Assembly: GCA_963565915.1 (NCBI GenBank)
Contig: OY751490.1
Coordinates: 1,736,001-1,800,000 of the forward strand
From: Entoloma clypeatum
Lineage: Eukaryota; Basidiomycota; Agaricomycetes; Agaricales; Entolomataceae
Direction of reading: 5' to 3'
DNA length: 64,000 bases
Of this stretch, positions 11,809 to 23,131 are shown piece by piece. The translations under genes and the position numbers were made by a program. Under the pieces are notes generated by a model. It was not told the DNA's origin. It saw nothing but the letters and a program-made list of their open reading frames with translations, and searched no databases. Positions within the stretch are counted from its first letter, which is position 1. Every line of letters starts with the position of its first letter.

Positions 11809-14800
11809 CTCCCCCTCACTTAGAATCCCTGGTAGGTTTCGTAAGTGGAGTATAAGGCTCTTTAAACTCCATTCGGAGTAGAGCACGGAATTTCTCAAAT
11901 TCCTGGCGACCAAGTGGCTTGGTAAACATATCAGCCGGATTTTCTGTTCCCGGAACGAACCTTGGTTCGATCAATCCATCTTGAACTCTATCGCGTATAG
12001 CAAAGTGATGGATTGCTATATGTTTGGTTCTGCCTTCAGTGACTGGGTTTTGCGCATTGAAAATCGCGCCTTGGTTATCTACATGGAACGGCATTTTGGT
12101 AATGTCCTGTAGTCCAAGCTCTTTGAAGAGATGAGTAACCCATTCGCACTCCCGCGAACATTCACTGGCAGCAACCATTTCCGCCTCAGTGGACGAATGT
12201 GCCACTGTCTTTTGCTTGCGACTTTTCCAAAGAACAAGTCCTCCTGCAAGTTTAAGGAAATATCCCGATTGGGACTTTCTATCAGATGGGTCTGATGCCC
12301 AGTCTGAATCTGTCCATGCTTCAAAGGAAGCTTTGGATCGACCATTATAGATTATAGAATAGTCTTGAGTACCGACAAGATATCTGATAATCCGTAGAGC
12401 GTATTTCTCATGCTCTTTGGAAGGGTTTGCAGACATTTGTGACATTTTTGCAACTGCAAAAGCAATGTCTGGTCTCGTTCCAATGGACAAGTACAACAAC
12501 GATCCAATGATCATTTGGTACCTTGTTTTGAGTGTGGGATCCACCTCCCCCTCATTTGGTGCAGGGTAATAACCCTTTGGGAGTGGAGTGTCAGCAGCCT
12601 TTGCATTTTCTAAGCCAAAGCGCTTAATGATCTTCTTCAGGTATTCTGACTGATCGATTGTTACGATCTGCTTTTTCGAATCTTGTCGTATTCTCATACG
12701 CAAGAATTCTTTAGCAATACCAAGATCACGACTTTCCCATTTATTTTTAAAGTCAGATTTTATCTTGCGAACAAGATCTGGGTTTGATCCCATGAACAGG
12801 CCGTCATCAACATAGATCAAAGTGATTATCAAATCACCTGATTGTTTGTTGTGGTAAACAAAGACGCCTGAGTCAGTTCTACATCGAGTAAAACCTAGCT
12901 TCTCCATTGATGCATTGAGCGCGATCCACCACGCTCTCGCAGCCTGTTTTAGGCCATAGAGTGCTTTTAATAAACGGATGACCTTCCGTTCTTGGCCTTT
13001 GACAACAAAGCCTTCGGGTTGATTCATATAGATTTCTTCATCGAGCTCTCCATAGAGAAAAGCTGATTTGACATCTACTCCTTCAATCACCCATCCTTCA
13101 AGCGCAGCTACGGCGAAGAGGATTCGGATAGTCTCGAAACGTATCACAGGTGAGAAGATCTCATCAAAATCGATACCCTCGATCTGTGAGAAACCCTTGG
13201 CAACGAGTCGTGCCTTCTTTCGTCCGTCAGTTTTGACCTCGAATACCCATCGATTTCTGATGGTTTTACGACCTTTAGGCAGGTCAACCAACTTAAAGAC
13301 ATTGCGCTTTCGGAGGGCTTCTAGTTCCTCACGACATGCTGCTTTCCATTCAAGCTTTTCCTTTTCAGGTAGCTTATTTATGTCCTTCATTTGCCAAGAC
13401 TTTGGGTCTTGTGGAATTTCGTCATATGCAGGGATTGCTTTAGATAGCAAGTGCGCAAGCATTTGTGACTGTCCTCCCCCTTCCCTAATATAGAGTGATT
13501 CCTCCATATCTATATCCAAATTCGGATTGGAATTGTTCTGATACATCTGAGGATCAGCGGAGCTAGTTGATGGAACAGCGCCAGATTGCTGGGGTCTGGT
13601 CTCCAATCGGGGATTATAGGCGTATCGCCATGAATCCTCCTGAACGGTTCTGCTCCAATCACGCTGATTTTGACGCAAGGCCTCAGCCGGGTCATTCCCG
13701 TAAACATTTCCAGGACGCTGGGGTATAACCCGAGTACGACGAGGACGATCAGTCTGTGGACGATAATCGCCTGGTAAGGTACGATCATCGTTTGGTGCAT
13801 CTACGCGCACACGTTTCCCTGGATTGCGAGTCCGGGGAACCCACTGCTGATTCTCAGCGGTGTCCTGTCTGTTTGTTCCATCAGAAGTCTGATTGGAACC
13901 TTCGGGAAGCTGACCAGTTTGGTCGCTATTTGTATCAGGGAGGTTATGATTGTCATCATGTGTTCCTGGATTAGACGGGTAATGTGAACCGCCAGGACCA
14001 TGTGCATCATTGTTTTCCGAATGGAAATCGTCGGTTGGTAAATCAGACGGGCCATCATGTCCATTTACATCATCGTTTCCCATATCGTCTGATGTTGGAT
14101 CATGGTATTGTGTTATCGAAGGTATTTTGTTCATTGTAGAACATTTTGGGAACAGCTGTTCATCAAACATTGCTGTGACACCTATGAAGACTACGTTGTT
14201 TGGTATCCGCATAAACCGGTAACCTTTAGTTCCAGTTTTAAATCCGATGAAGATCATCAGCTCGGATTTAGCGGTGGTAGTACGAACTTCTTTCGGAAGA
14301 AAGACATAAGCACCACATCCAAAAACGTGTAGGTTCGACACATCAGGCTTTTCCTTTTTAAGGGACTCATACGGAGTAAGCCATCCATGTCTTTTCAATG
14401 GAGTTCGGTTATACAAGTGAAGTGCATGTTCTACGGCAAATTGAATCCATATTTCGGGTAGGCAAGCATCATGCAACATAGCAAGTGCTTTATCCATCAA
14501 AGTTCTGTTGAAATGTTCCGCACGACCGTTTTGTTGTGGCTGGTGCGGCACAGTAACTTCACCCTGGATTCCCATCTCACGCATATCTGCTTGGAAAGGG
14601 ACAAACTCACCGCCGCCATCAAAACGCCAAGTTTTAATTGTCGTATTGAATTGGTTTTTAACCATGGCATTAAAATCACGAAGTGCAGAGTGTGCATCGG
14701 ATTTTAGTCTCAATAAAGAGATCCAGGCGTGTGATGTGCAGTCATCAACAAAGCTGATATAATAATTATATTTGCCATAAGTCGCCTTTTTGAATTGCTT

Positions 14801-15686
14801 TAAATCCGAATGGATTAGCTCAAAAGGTGCTTTAGCGCGTGTCTGAGATGGTGGGAAAGATTTTGAAGGCATCTTTCCAAGAGCGCATCCTTTGCAGGGT
14901 CGCTCAGTGGACGGTTTGTCCACTCCATTGAAACCTTTGACATGTTTAGAAGCATGTCGCAGTACTTCATGTGAAGGGTGTCCGAATCGCTTGTGCCAGG
15001 TGTCATAATCAACAGATTGTGAGACACTAAGACTAACCAAGTGTATTCGTTCCTCTTTAATGATCGTGGCATTTAGCCAATAAATCGATTCATTTGCCTT
15101 ATGAGGATAACACATAAACAAAGGAAGACCTGAATTGGTCTTTAGCGTGATCGAACCAAATTGTCCGCTAATTTCATTTCCTTGTTTAAGGATCTCGCCT
15201 ACAGATAAAAGACAAACGTCTAAATCTGGTATATAATAAACGGGTGATAGACGAGTTATTTTATTTTGTTCTCGCCCGTTTTTCTTGATGGTGTGATTAA
15301 TCAACACCGTTCCTTGTCCAAGGATCTGAATAGTGTGACCTTTCTGTGCAATTTGCACAGATTGACGATCTTTTAGTGGGGTATACTCAATGAAATCATT
15401 GATATCATAAGTGAAGTGCAATGATGCACCTGAATCAAGAATCCAATTGGATTGATTCTGTTTCTTACATTCAGCACAATTCGCATAATGAGAATTTATT
15501 TGCGCTATAAGCACGTGTACAGCAGGTGATAAAAATACATTGGACCGCCGTCCATTCACTCGTCTCCAAAGAGGCTTCTGTGAAGTATTTGTTAACTGCA
15601 TTGTACGTGCTGTTGAATGTGAAACATACCCCATGTCATTGTTGTTTCCATCACCACGGGAAACTTCATACTCCATATAGTCGTCG

Positions 15687-16408
15687 TGTTAAGTAGGTGA
15701 AAGGTCGGAGCTTCGTCGGAGTCCGTCGGAGGTCGGACGAAGGACTGAGGCCGGAGCGGAACTCCGGGAATGCGGAGGAACGACGAAGGGGAGGGACGTG
15801 GCTTCAACGTATGTGTTGCGCCGCCGTTTGTTGGATAAGGTGTCCCAATTTCAGGAGGTTGGAGGAGAGGTCGGAGATGCGGAGGTCCTCGGAAAGATCT
15901 CGGTGAGAGACACGTTGACGTGGAAATGGTCGGACGACGTCGGAGTTGTGACTCGGACACAGTACTGAGCTCGTCGAAGGGTAACGATGGAGGAAGAGCA
16001 GTAGATGAGGATGTCGTCGGCGTATTGTACCACAGCGAGGATCTCTGGCATGAACAGGGAGTAGAGGAGTGAACTTTGTTGATATTCGAACTGAGGAACT
16101 ACAGGTATGGTACAAGCTTAAATATCTAAATGAGATTACTTTACGGAGATGGTCGGAGTAGGTCCGGAGTTGTGGCGTAAGTTGCCAGCGACTGTAACGA
16201 ACATCGGAGATGTCGGTCAACGGACCATGCAGAAAAGGCGATGCATAAGTAAACGGGAATATGAATATGAAATGCATAAGGGCATGGAGTTATGAATATG
16301 AAATGCACGATGGTAACGTGCGGAGATGCGGAGGTAATGGATGCCCGGAAAGTCCGGAAAGTCGGAGGACGATCGGAGTGGATCAGAGATTCGGAGACGG
16401 ATATAACA
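15687..16408 (-). repeat. Gypsy-1 3' LTR
   Basis: 722 bp, starts TGTTATATCC and ends CTTAACA on the minus strand. A purine-rich AAGAGGGGAATAC (16421-16409) lies just upstream as the plus-strand primer. Rich in GGAG/CGGAG motifs. Confidence 0.92.
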
Positions 16409-16489
16409 GTATTCCCCTCTTAGGTCTGACACCCATGGAAGACCGCGAGAAAATAAACAAGGTCATGTGGTCTCGGTTATTTAACGGAG

Positions 16490-17445
16490 ATGAGCGGCTT
16501 TCAAGGGTTTCTTCCAGTTACCACCAACATGCCCCAAGGCTCGAGCACACAGCCCCCCCGATCCAGTGCCAACCTAGACGACTCCGAAGAGGAGCTCCTG
16601 CGCCGTCTGGCGCAGATACGCAAGGAAAAGGAGGAGGCGGAGGCAAGGAAGAAGGCGGAGGCCGAGAGGAGGGCGAGGGAGGCAGAGGCGAAGAAGAAGG
16701 CAGAGGCGGAGGCGAAGGCGGAGGCGGAGGCGGAGAGGAAGAGGGCGAAGAAGGCGGGGAAACAGAGGGCAGAGAGCGGAGCGGAGGAATCGGAGGTCCG
16801 GGGGGAGGCGTGTCAGGCCTGTGCGCAGGCGAAGGTGGAGTGCAAGTGGCCATTGTGAGTACCCGCTTTTTTTTTCATCTTCTTTTTCTTACTGACAGTC
16901 TCCTTAGGCAGGGGAAAGGCACCGCATGCCAGCGGTGTAAAGACGGCAAACGGGTTTGCCTGAAAACCGGCGAGACGAGGGCGAAGCGGAAACGGGGGAA
17001 GACGGAGGAGGCCGTCACGGAGGTCGCGGGCCCGAGCGGGGCAAAGAACTGCTGCGGCGCAGGGGTCGCGGAGGAGCTCCGGGAGCTCCGGGAGGCTCTG
17101 GAGGAGAGAGAGGAGCGGTCGGCGAGGGTCGGTTGGGCGCTGCTCCGGCAGCTGCAAATTTTAAACAACCACCTCGCCTACCGGAACTTCTTGCTGGAGG
17201 CGGCGGCTCCGGAGTCGGAGGATGACGGAGGGGAGGCGAAAAGTGCGGAAGAGGACGAGGAAGAGGACGAGGAGAAGGACGAGGGGTTGGACGAGGGGGA
17301 GCTTGCGGAACTGCAAGCGGAGAAAATGGAGGAGGAGAAAAAGCAGGCGAGGAAAGCGGAGGAAGAAACAGGGGAAAAAACGGAGGAGTCGGAGGAAGGG
17401 TCGGAGAATGAGGGTCCGCCGGCCAAAAAGGCCAAAACCCAGTAG
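16490..17445 (+). CDS. Antisense spliced gene inside Gypsy-1: Zn2Cys6-like, Lys/Glu-rich coiled coil
   Basis: A plus-strand gene opposite to gag-pol. Exon 1 (16490-16854) starts MSGFQGFLPVTTNMPQGSS and becomes a long Ala/Glu/Lys/Arg-rich helix (about residues 35-95). A 53-bp intron (16855-16907; donor GTGAGT, pyrimidine tract, acceptor CTTAG) is followed by exon 2 (16908-17445, stop TAG). Joining the exons creates C-X2-C-X6-C-X10-C-X2-C-X6-C (CQACAQAKVEC...CQRCKDGKRVC), the spacing of fungal Zn2Cys6 DNA-binding clusters; three cysteines come from each exon. After it come a basic stretch (RAKRKRGK), a leucine-rich helix (ELRELREALEEREE) and a very acidic tail ending in PPAKKAKT. Total about 300 residues. 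It converges on the pol stop (17519). Related antisense ORFs are, from memory, seen in other Agaricomycete Gypsy elements; the function is unknown. Confidence 0.65.
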
Positions 17446-17518
17446 CCCCTCCCCCCTCTAGTTTCTTCTCATTATTTTTTATTATTTTTTTTTTGCAATA
17501 TGAGAGTCTTGCGTGCTT
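17446..17518. terminator. Convergent AT-rich spacer between antisense gene and Gypsy-1 pol
   Basis: 73 bp with long T runs (ATTATTTTTTATTATTTTTT) separating the stops of the two opposed genes. It may serve as 3' processing region for the plus-strand gene. Confidence 0.35.
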
Positions 17519-20500
17519 CTATAGGTGTGATAAGGGGCCCGGTTTCTCCGGATACGCGGAGTGGAAGTCCGCGACTAAGTCCGTCGCGTGTTCGAGTTCT
17601 GTGGCGGGTAGCCAGGACTGTTCCTCATCGGTTCCTTCATAGCCTAGCCAACGGACTAGGTAGAGCAGTTTGCAAGAACGCCGACGATCCAGTTTGGTGT
17701 CAAGGATTTCGGCGATTTCGTATTCCACTTCTCCTTCAACGTCGACCGGAGGAGGCGGAGTTACTGTCCGGTTCGGAATGTCGTTCGGAACAGATGGCTC
17801 CAGCATGGAGATGTGGAAAACGGGGTGAACACCGTGTATGGTGTCCGGAAGTCAGAGGGTGTAAGAGTGTGTACCATTCCTGGCAAGGATGTCAAAGGGG
17901 CCAAGGTACTTTTCAGACAGCTTTTTGGAGGGTCGTGTAGTGCGGAAAAACTTAGCCTTCACAAAAGCTTGCTGTCCTACTTCGAGCGGAGGGGGCGGAG
18001 CACGCCGGAGATCGGCGGGGCCTTGATAACGTCGTTGAGCTTCTAGGATTGTAGATTTGAGTTCTTGGTGAAGCTCGTCCAGGTCTACGACGAATTGTCA
18101 GGCACGGGCAGATGCGAGGTCGCGCTCCGGATGGACGGAGAGGTTCGGATGATAACCTTTATTGGCAAAGAAGGGCGAGATCCCGGTCGTAGCACTCGGA
18201 GCATTGTTGTACGCGAACTCCGCAAGCGGAAGTAGTTCGGACCAGTTGTCCTGTTGATAGTTACAGAAAATGCGGAGGTACTGTTCCAAGGTCTGGTTGG
18301 TACGTTCGGTTTGACCGTCGCCTTCAGGATGGTAGCCAGAGGTGAAGTGCAGAGTCATGTTGAGGGCTTTTCCGAGGGAGCGGAAAAAGCGGGAGACGAA
18401 CTCCGGGCCTCGGTCGGAGGTGACATGCTCCGGTACTCCGTGCTTGGAGAACACATGCAGGATGAACAAGGTGGCTAGATCTTCGGAGGTGCAGTGGATC
18501 GTAGTCGGAACAAAAATGCTTTGTTTTGTCATTTGGTCAACAATAACAAGGATTGCGTCAAAACCGCCGGAGGTCGGAAGTGTCTTGATGAAGTCCATGG
18601 ATATGGAGTTCCACGGAAGGTTCGGAACTGGGAGTTGCTTCAGCATACCATAGGGCTTGTGGCATTGGGGTTCAGAGCGCATGCAAGTGGTGCAGGATTT
18701 GCAGTACTTTTTGACAAAGTCTCGAACACCAGGCCAAGTATAATCTCGTTGAATGAGACTAACTGTCTTGTTCTGTCCGGGGTGTCCGGAGAGAATATGG
18801 TCGTGCTTGTTGCGGAGGGTGCGGAGCCGGAGGTTATCGGAGTCGGGGACATAAATGCGACCACTATGATGGAGGAAATGTCGGAGTCTACGGACCAGTG
18901 CGGTTTGGGCTCCTTGAGATGGTCGGCATAGATTGGGTCGGATGGGAGTGAACGGAGGATGTCGGAGTGCAACTGTTCAATGTCCATTATGACTGTGGCG
19001 CGGAGAACAGGGGTGAACAACTCCGTAGCTCGGAGAGATACGGACAGCTGTTCTTGGGAAAAGACTGGTCGGAAGTTGCTTGGGTTTACCAATGCATAGT
19101 CGCTATTCCCCTCTTTGGGATAGACGTCCCATCGTCTAGTCAAAGAGTCCGGCTTGGTACCGAGACGTCCGGGGCGGAAGCGAATCAAGAGATTGAACTG
19201 AGAGAGGAACTCGGACCACCGGGCCTGTCGGCGGGTGAGAACCTTTGTAGTGGCGAAATACTCCAGGTTCTTGTGGTCCGTGACAACGTCGATCGGAGCA
19301 GCGGAGCCTTCAAGGTAATGTCGCCATACCTTGAATGCTTCATGGATAGCAAGTAACTCCTTGTCGTGTGTGTCGTAGTTGAGTTCCGGGGCGGTGAAGG
19401 TGCGGGAGTGGAACACTACTGGGTGTATCTCCTCGTCGGAGGTCCGGATGGACAAAATAGCACCAAGTGCATAGTCGGAGGCGTCCGTCTTGATGATAAT
19501 AGGTCGATCAGGAATCCAATGAGTGAGGACCGGTGCTTTGGTAAACGCGAGCTTCAACTCGTTGAACGCACTCTGTGCGGAGTCGGAGAAACGGAACGGA
19601 GTACCCTTCCGGGTGAGTCGGGTGAGCGGAACAACGATGTCCGAATAACCGTGGATGAAACGTCGATAGAAATTTGCGAATCCTAGGAAAGACTGTACGT
19701 CCTTCACTTTCCGAGGTTCAGGCCACTCTTGAATGGTCTTCACCTTGGTTTCGGACATGCGGAGACCGGAGGGAGAAAGGATGAAACCAAGATATTCGAC
19801 TGTGTCGACAGAAAATTCGCACTTGTCGGAGCGGACGTAAAGTCCGTTCTTGCGGAGACGTCGGAGAACTTCCTTGACATCGTCGGGGTGCTTGGCGGGG
19901 TCGTCGGAGTAAATGAGAATGTCGTCAAGGTAGACCACCACTGTAACATCGAGGAGGTCACTGAAGATGTCATTCACAAATCGCTGAAAAGCAGCAGGGG
20001 CGTTGGATAGTCCAAAAGGCATAACAAGCCATTCAAACGATCCGTAACGAGTGCGGAAAGCGGTTTTCCATTCATCTCCGTCGGCAATGCGGACAAGATG
20101 ATATGCATGCCGGAGATCGAGAGTGGTATAAACACGCGCTTTTCCGGCAGTGGAAAGGAGGTCGGAGATGAGCGGAAGAGGGTATCGATCCTTCTTGGTA
20201 ACTTTGTTCAGGCCCCGATAGTCGACGCACAGGCGGAGGGAACCGTCCTTCTTTCGGACAAAGAGGACCGGAGCGCCATGCGGAGAGCGAGAGGGGCGAA
20301 TGAAGCCAATGGCCAAATGTTCGTCTATGAAGTTTCGCAGGGCAGATAGTTCGGATTGTGAAATGGAGTACATAGGGCCAATAGGGGGAGTCGATCCGTC
20401 TTCTAACTCGATGCGGAGGTCATACGGACGATGCGGAGCGAGGGTGTCTGCTTTTGTCTTGCTAAAAACATCGGCAAAATCGTGATATTCCTCTGGGATA

Positions 20501-21210
20501 TGGGAGAGGTCCGGAGGTTCCTCGGACATAGAAACGGATTGGGCGGAGATCGTGTGGTCGGAGAGGTGAATTCGGAAGGATTGGGCACCCGGAAGTTTGC
20601 AGGCGCGCACAAATGCGGCTGCATTTATCAATGCAATATTCGGAACAACGTCCGGAGTAGCAGCGGGTGTGCCGGAGTCGGAGGCCGGAGTATCGGGAGA
20701 GGTCTGCGGAGGTAGCGGAGCTGACCTGGCAGAAGACGTCAAGGTCGGAGACTCCTTCAAGAGCTGTGGACGGAAAGTAATACTGCCCAATACCCAGTCA
20801 ATCATAGGATTGTAGCGGGTGAGCCAGTTGTATCCAAGAACCATAGAACAGGAGGAATCGAGCGGAGTCACGTAGGCTGTAATGGCCATATATTCACCGG
20901 AGGAAAAGTATACAGGGAGATCAACCGCCTGAGTAATGACGGAGTTGGACGTTCCGTCAAATAATTTAAGTTCGATCGGAGGTATGGAGGTGAAAGGGAG
21001 TTTATAGGATGAAGCATAACGGGAGTCAATAAAACAATGAGTAGAGCCGGAGTCCACAAGGGCGGCTATCGGAGAAGAATCGGAGATAAGCGGAGATGTA
21101 AGTCGGACACGGAGGGAATTGGGATCGGAAAGAGCGGAAGCGTTGAGTAGAGCGGTAGTACGGATGGGTTCAACGCAGTCCTCAGGCCGTACAGAGTCCT
21201 GTGGACTGCC
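17519..21210 (-). pseudogene. Gypsy-1 pol (protease, RT, RNase H, integrase, chromodomain), decayed
   Basis: Protease LVDSGSTHCF (about 21060), reverse transcriptase (RKKDGSLRLCVDYRGLN, VVVYLDDILIYS at about 19920), RNase H (IKTDASDYALGAI; THDKELLAI), then a one-base frameshift near 18880 at the start of the integrase zinc finger (HH...CKSCTTC in the shifted frame). The integrase core at 18682-18101 has MDFIKTLP, TSDRGPEF and HPEGDGQTERTNQTLEQ, so D-D-E is kept. A TGA at 18098-18100 (probably CGA) ends it early. The C-terminus (17806-17519) contains a chromodomain (YEIAEILDTK..., LYLVRWLGYEGTDEEQSW), so this is a chromovirus. Confidence 0.88.
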
Positions 21211-21212
21211 CG

Positions 21213-22369
21213 CTAATTTTTTGTTTCGTCCGTGGTCTTGGCTTGGGCAGCGCGCGCCTTAGCCTTAGAGGCGGAGGACGAAGACTTCAGGCAATCTTTC
21301 GCGACGTGTCCAGCTTTGCCACAAAACATACAGAGGTTGTTGTCAAAACGGCGTTTGCGTTCCTCCGGAGTTAGCTTTCCGTCTTTTCTGAGTTTGTCGG
21401 AGATGTCGGACTTGGGAGCGGAGGAAGGCTTCGACTGTTTGCCCTGGTTCTGTGTCTGTGGTTTGGCTTTGGAGTTTTTATCAGAGTTTGCGGAGGGGGT
21501 TTTAGCTTCGGATTTGTCGGATTTGGATGCGGACTTGTCGGAGCGGGACTTCTCGCGATGACGTTCCCAGTGGCGAGCATCAATAGTCTGTGCTAGCTCC
21601 CTAAGTGCTGGTAACGTGCTTGGCTTTGCTTGAGTCCCAAGGACATCTTTAATCCGCTCCGCCAACCCGGAGTAGTACCGGTGATGCAGGGCGGAGCTGT
21701 CCCAGTGCGTTTTGGCAGCAAGGCGTGTGAACTCGATATTATACTTGAGAATATGTTGATTTTCGCGCATTTTGAGATTGTCCAGGGAGTCGGCAGCATC
21801 CGCAACGGGGTCAATGACCCCGAATTCCGTGCGGAGTGTGCGGAGGAATGCGGACCAATCTTCGTACCAGTCCGGGGGGTTATCCGGGTCCGGTTCGATG
21901 ATGAAATGCTCGAAATAATCGAGAGCTGTGCCTCAGAGGAAAAAGATGGCAATGTGATTTTGGCAGAGTCATCGTCATACTCGGAGTTGTCGCGGAAGAA
22001 CAATGTGCATTGGAGGATGAACTGGTTCAGTTTCCGGGGATCGGAACCGTCGAAGGTGTCCGGATCCTTAGCCTTTTTATGATGCTTGTGACCTTTGCTG
22101 CGTTTGAGTTCATTGGTCATTAAGAGGAAAGCATCCGCAAGGGCTTGTGGGCCGAAAATATTCTGAGGAGACGGGGGTGCGGATTCTATGGGGGAAGTGG
22201 GGATCGGAATATTATGCGGAGGTGTGATGGGCTGAAAACCCGGAGGTGTCGGAGTAGTGGGAGTTACGGGGGATAGTTCTGTTAAACGTTGTTCGACATT
22301 TTGTAGAACCTGTTGCCTAGAAGTGCCAGCTTCTGCGGCTTTTGCTGTCTTGGTGTTTCGGAGTGCCAT
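21213..22369 (-). pseudogene. Gypsy-1 gag, frameshifted
   Basis: The ATG at 22369 starts MALRNTKTAKAAEAG. A proline-rich region, HHKKAKDPDTFDGSDPRKL and a capsid-like segment follow. A frameshift near 21960 moves the frame, and the second part (21770-21213) carries GLAERIKDVLGTQ, a Lys/Ser-rich linker and one zinc knuckle CMFCGKAGHVAKDC. A similar gag relic is at 60593-61177. Confidence 0.85.
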
Positions 22370-22396
22370 GACTAGCAGGAATCCAAAAACGGTTTG

Positions 22397-22407
22397 AGTT
22401 CAAATAT
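22397..22407 (-). other. Gypsy-1 self-primer binding site
   Basis: Minus-strand ATATTTGAACT, starting 2 nt after the 5' LTR. It is complementary to the LTR 11-mer AGTTCGAATAT except for one position explained by CpG to TpG. This is the Tf1-type self-priming layout. Confidence 0.6.
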
Positions 22408-22409
22408 AC

Positions 22410-23131
22410 TGTTAAGTAGGTGAAAAGTCGGAGCTTCGTCGGAGTCCGTCGGAGGTCGGACGAAGGACTGAGGCCGGAGCGGAACTCCGGGAATGCGGAG
22501 GAACGACGAAGGGGAGGGACGTGGCTTCAACGTATGTGTTGCGCCGCCGTTTGTTGGATAAGGTGTCCCAATTTCAGGAGGTTGGAGGAGAGGTCGGAGA
22601 TGCGGAGGTCCTCGGAAAGATCTCGGTGAGAGACACGTTGACGTGGAAATGGTCGGACGACGTCGGAGTTGTGACTCGGACACAGTACTGAGCTCGTCGA
22701 AGGGTAACGATGGAGGAAGAGCAGTAGATGAGGATGTCGTCGGCGTATTGTACCACAGCGAGGATCTCTGGCATGAACAGGGAGTAGAGGAGTGAACTTT
22801 GTTGATATTCGAACTGAGGAACTACAGGTATGGTACAAGCTTAAATATCTAAATGAGATTACTTTACGGAGATGGTCGGAGTAGGTCCGGAGTTGTGGCG
22901 TAAGTTGCCAGCGACTGTAACGAACATCGGAGATGTCGGTCAACAGACCATGCGGAAAAGGCGATGCATAAGTAAACGGGAATATGAATATGAAATGCAT
23001 AAGGGCATGGAGTTATGAATATGAAATGCACGATGGTAACGTGCGGAGATGCGGAGGTAACGGATGCCCGGAAAGTCCGGAAAGTCGGAGGACGATCGGA
23101 GTGGATCAGAGATTCGGAGACGGATATAACA
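22410..23131 (-). repeat. Gypsy-1 5' LTR
   Basis: 722 bp. Carries a TATA-like TATTTAA (minus, 22847-22841) and, 32 nt downstream, the 11-mer AGTTCGAATAT (22815-22805) that pairs with the primer site. Confidence 0.92.

Larger units (their letters stand above)
15687..23131 (-). mobile_element. Gypsy-1 chromovirus with antisense accessory gene, nested in Copia-1
   Basis: Ty3/Gypsy element, minus strand, with 722-bp LTRs (15687-16408, 22410-23131). Target duplication CGTCG (15682-15686) versus TGTCG (23132-23136): one difference, a C-to-T at CpG. Internal order on the minus strand: primer site, gag, protease-RT-RNase H-integrase-chromodomain, then a gene in the opposite direction before the 3' LTR. 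The LTRs differ at only about four positions of 722, yet the coding part has two frameshifts and one nonsense codon. Confidence 0.92.

Noticed and set aside
16518..16853. Proline-rich minus-strand frame opposite the antisense gene
   Set aside because: It is the mirror of the Lys/Glu-rich exon; low-complexity shadow.
21960..21970. Programmed frameshift in Gypsy-1 gag
   Set aside because: It falls inside the capsid-like domain, not between gag and pol, so it is a plain indel.
22527..23000. 157-codon open frame present identically at 22527-23000 and 15804-16277
   Set aside because: Lies within the Gypsy-1 LTRs, so the duplication reflects the LTR pair; composition is Arg/Ser-rich and it has no motif or start context.
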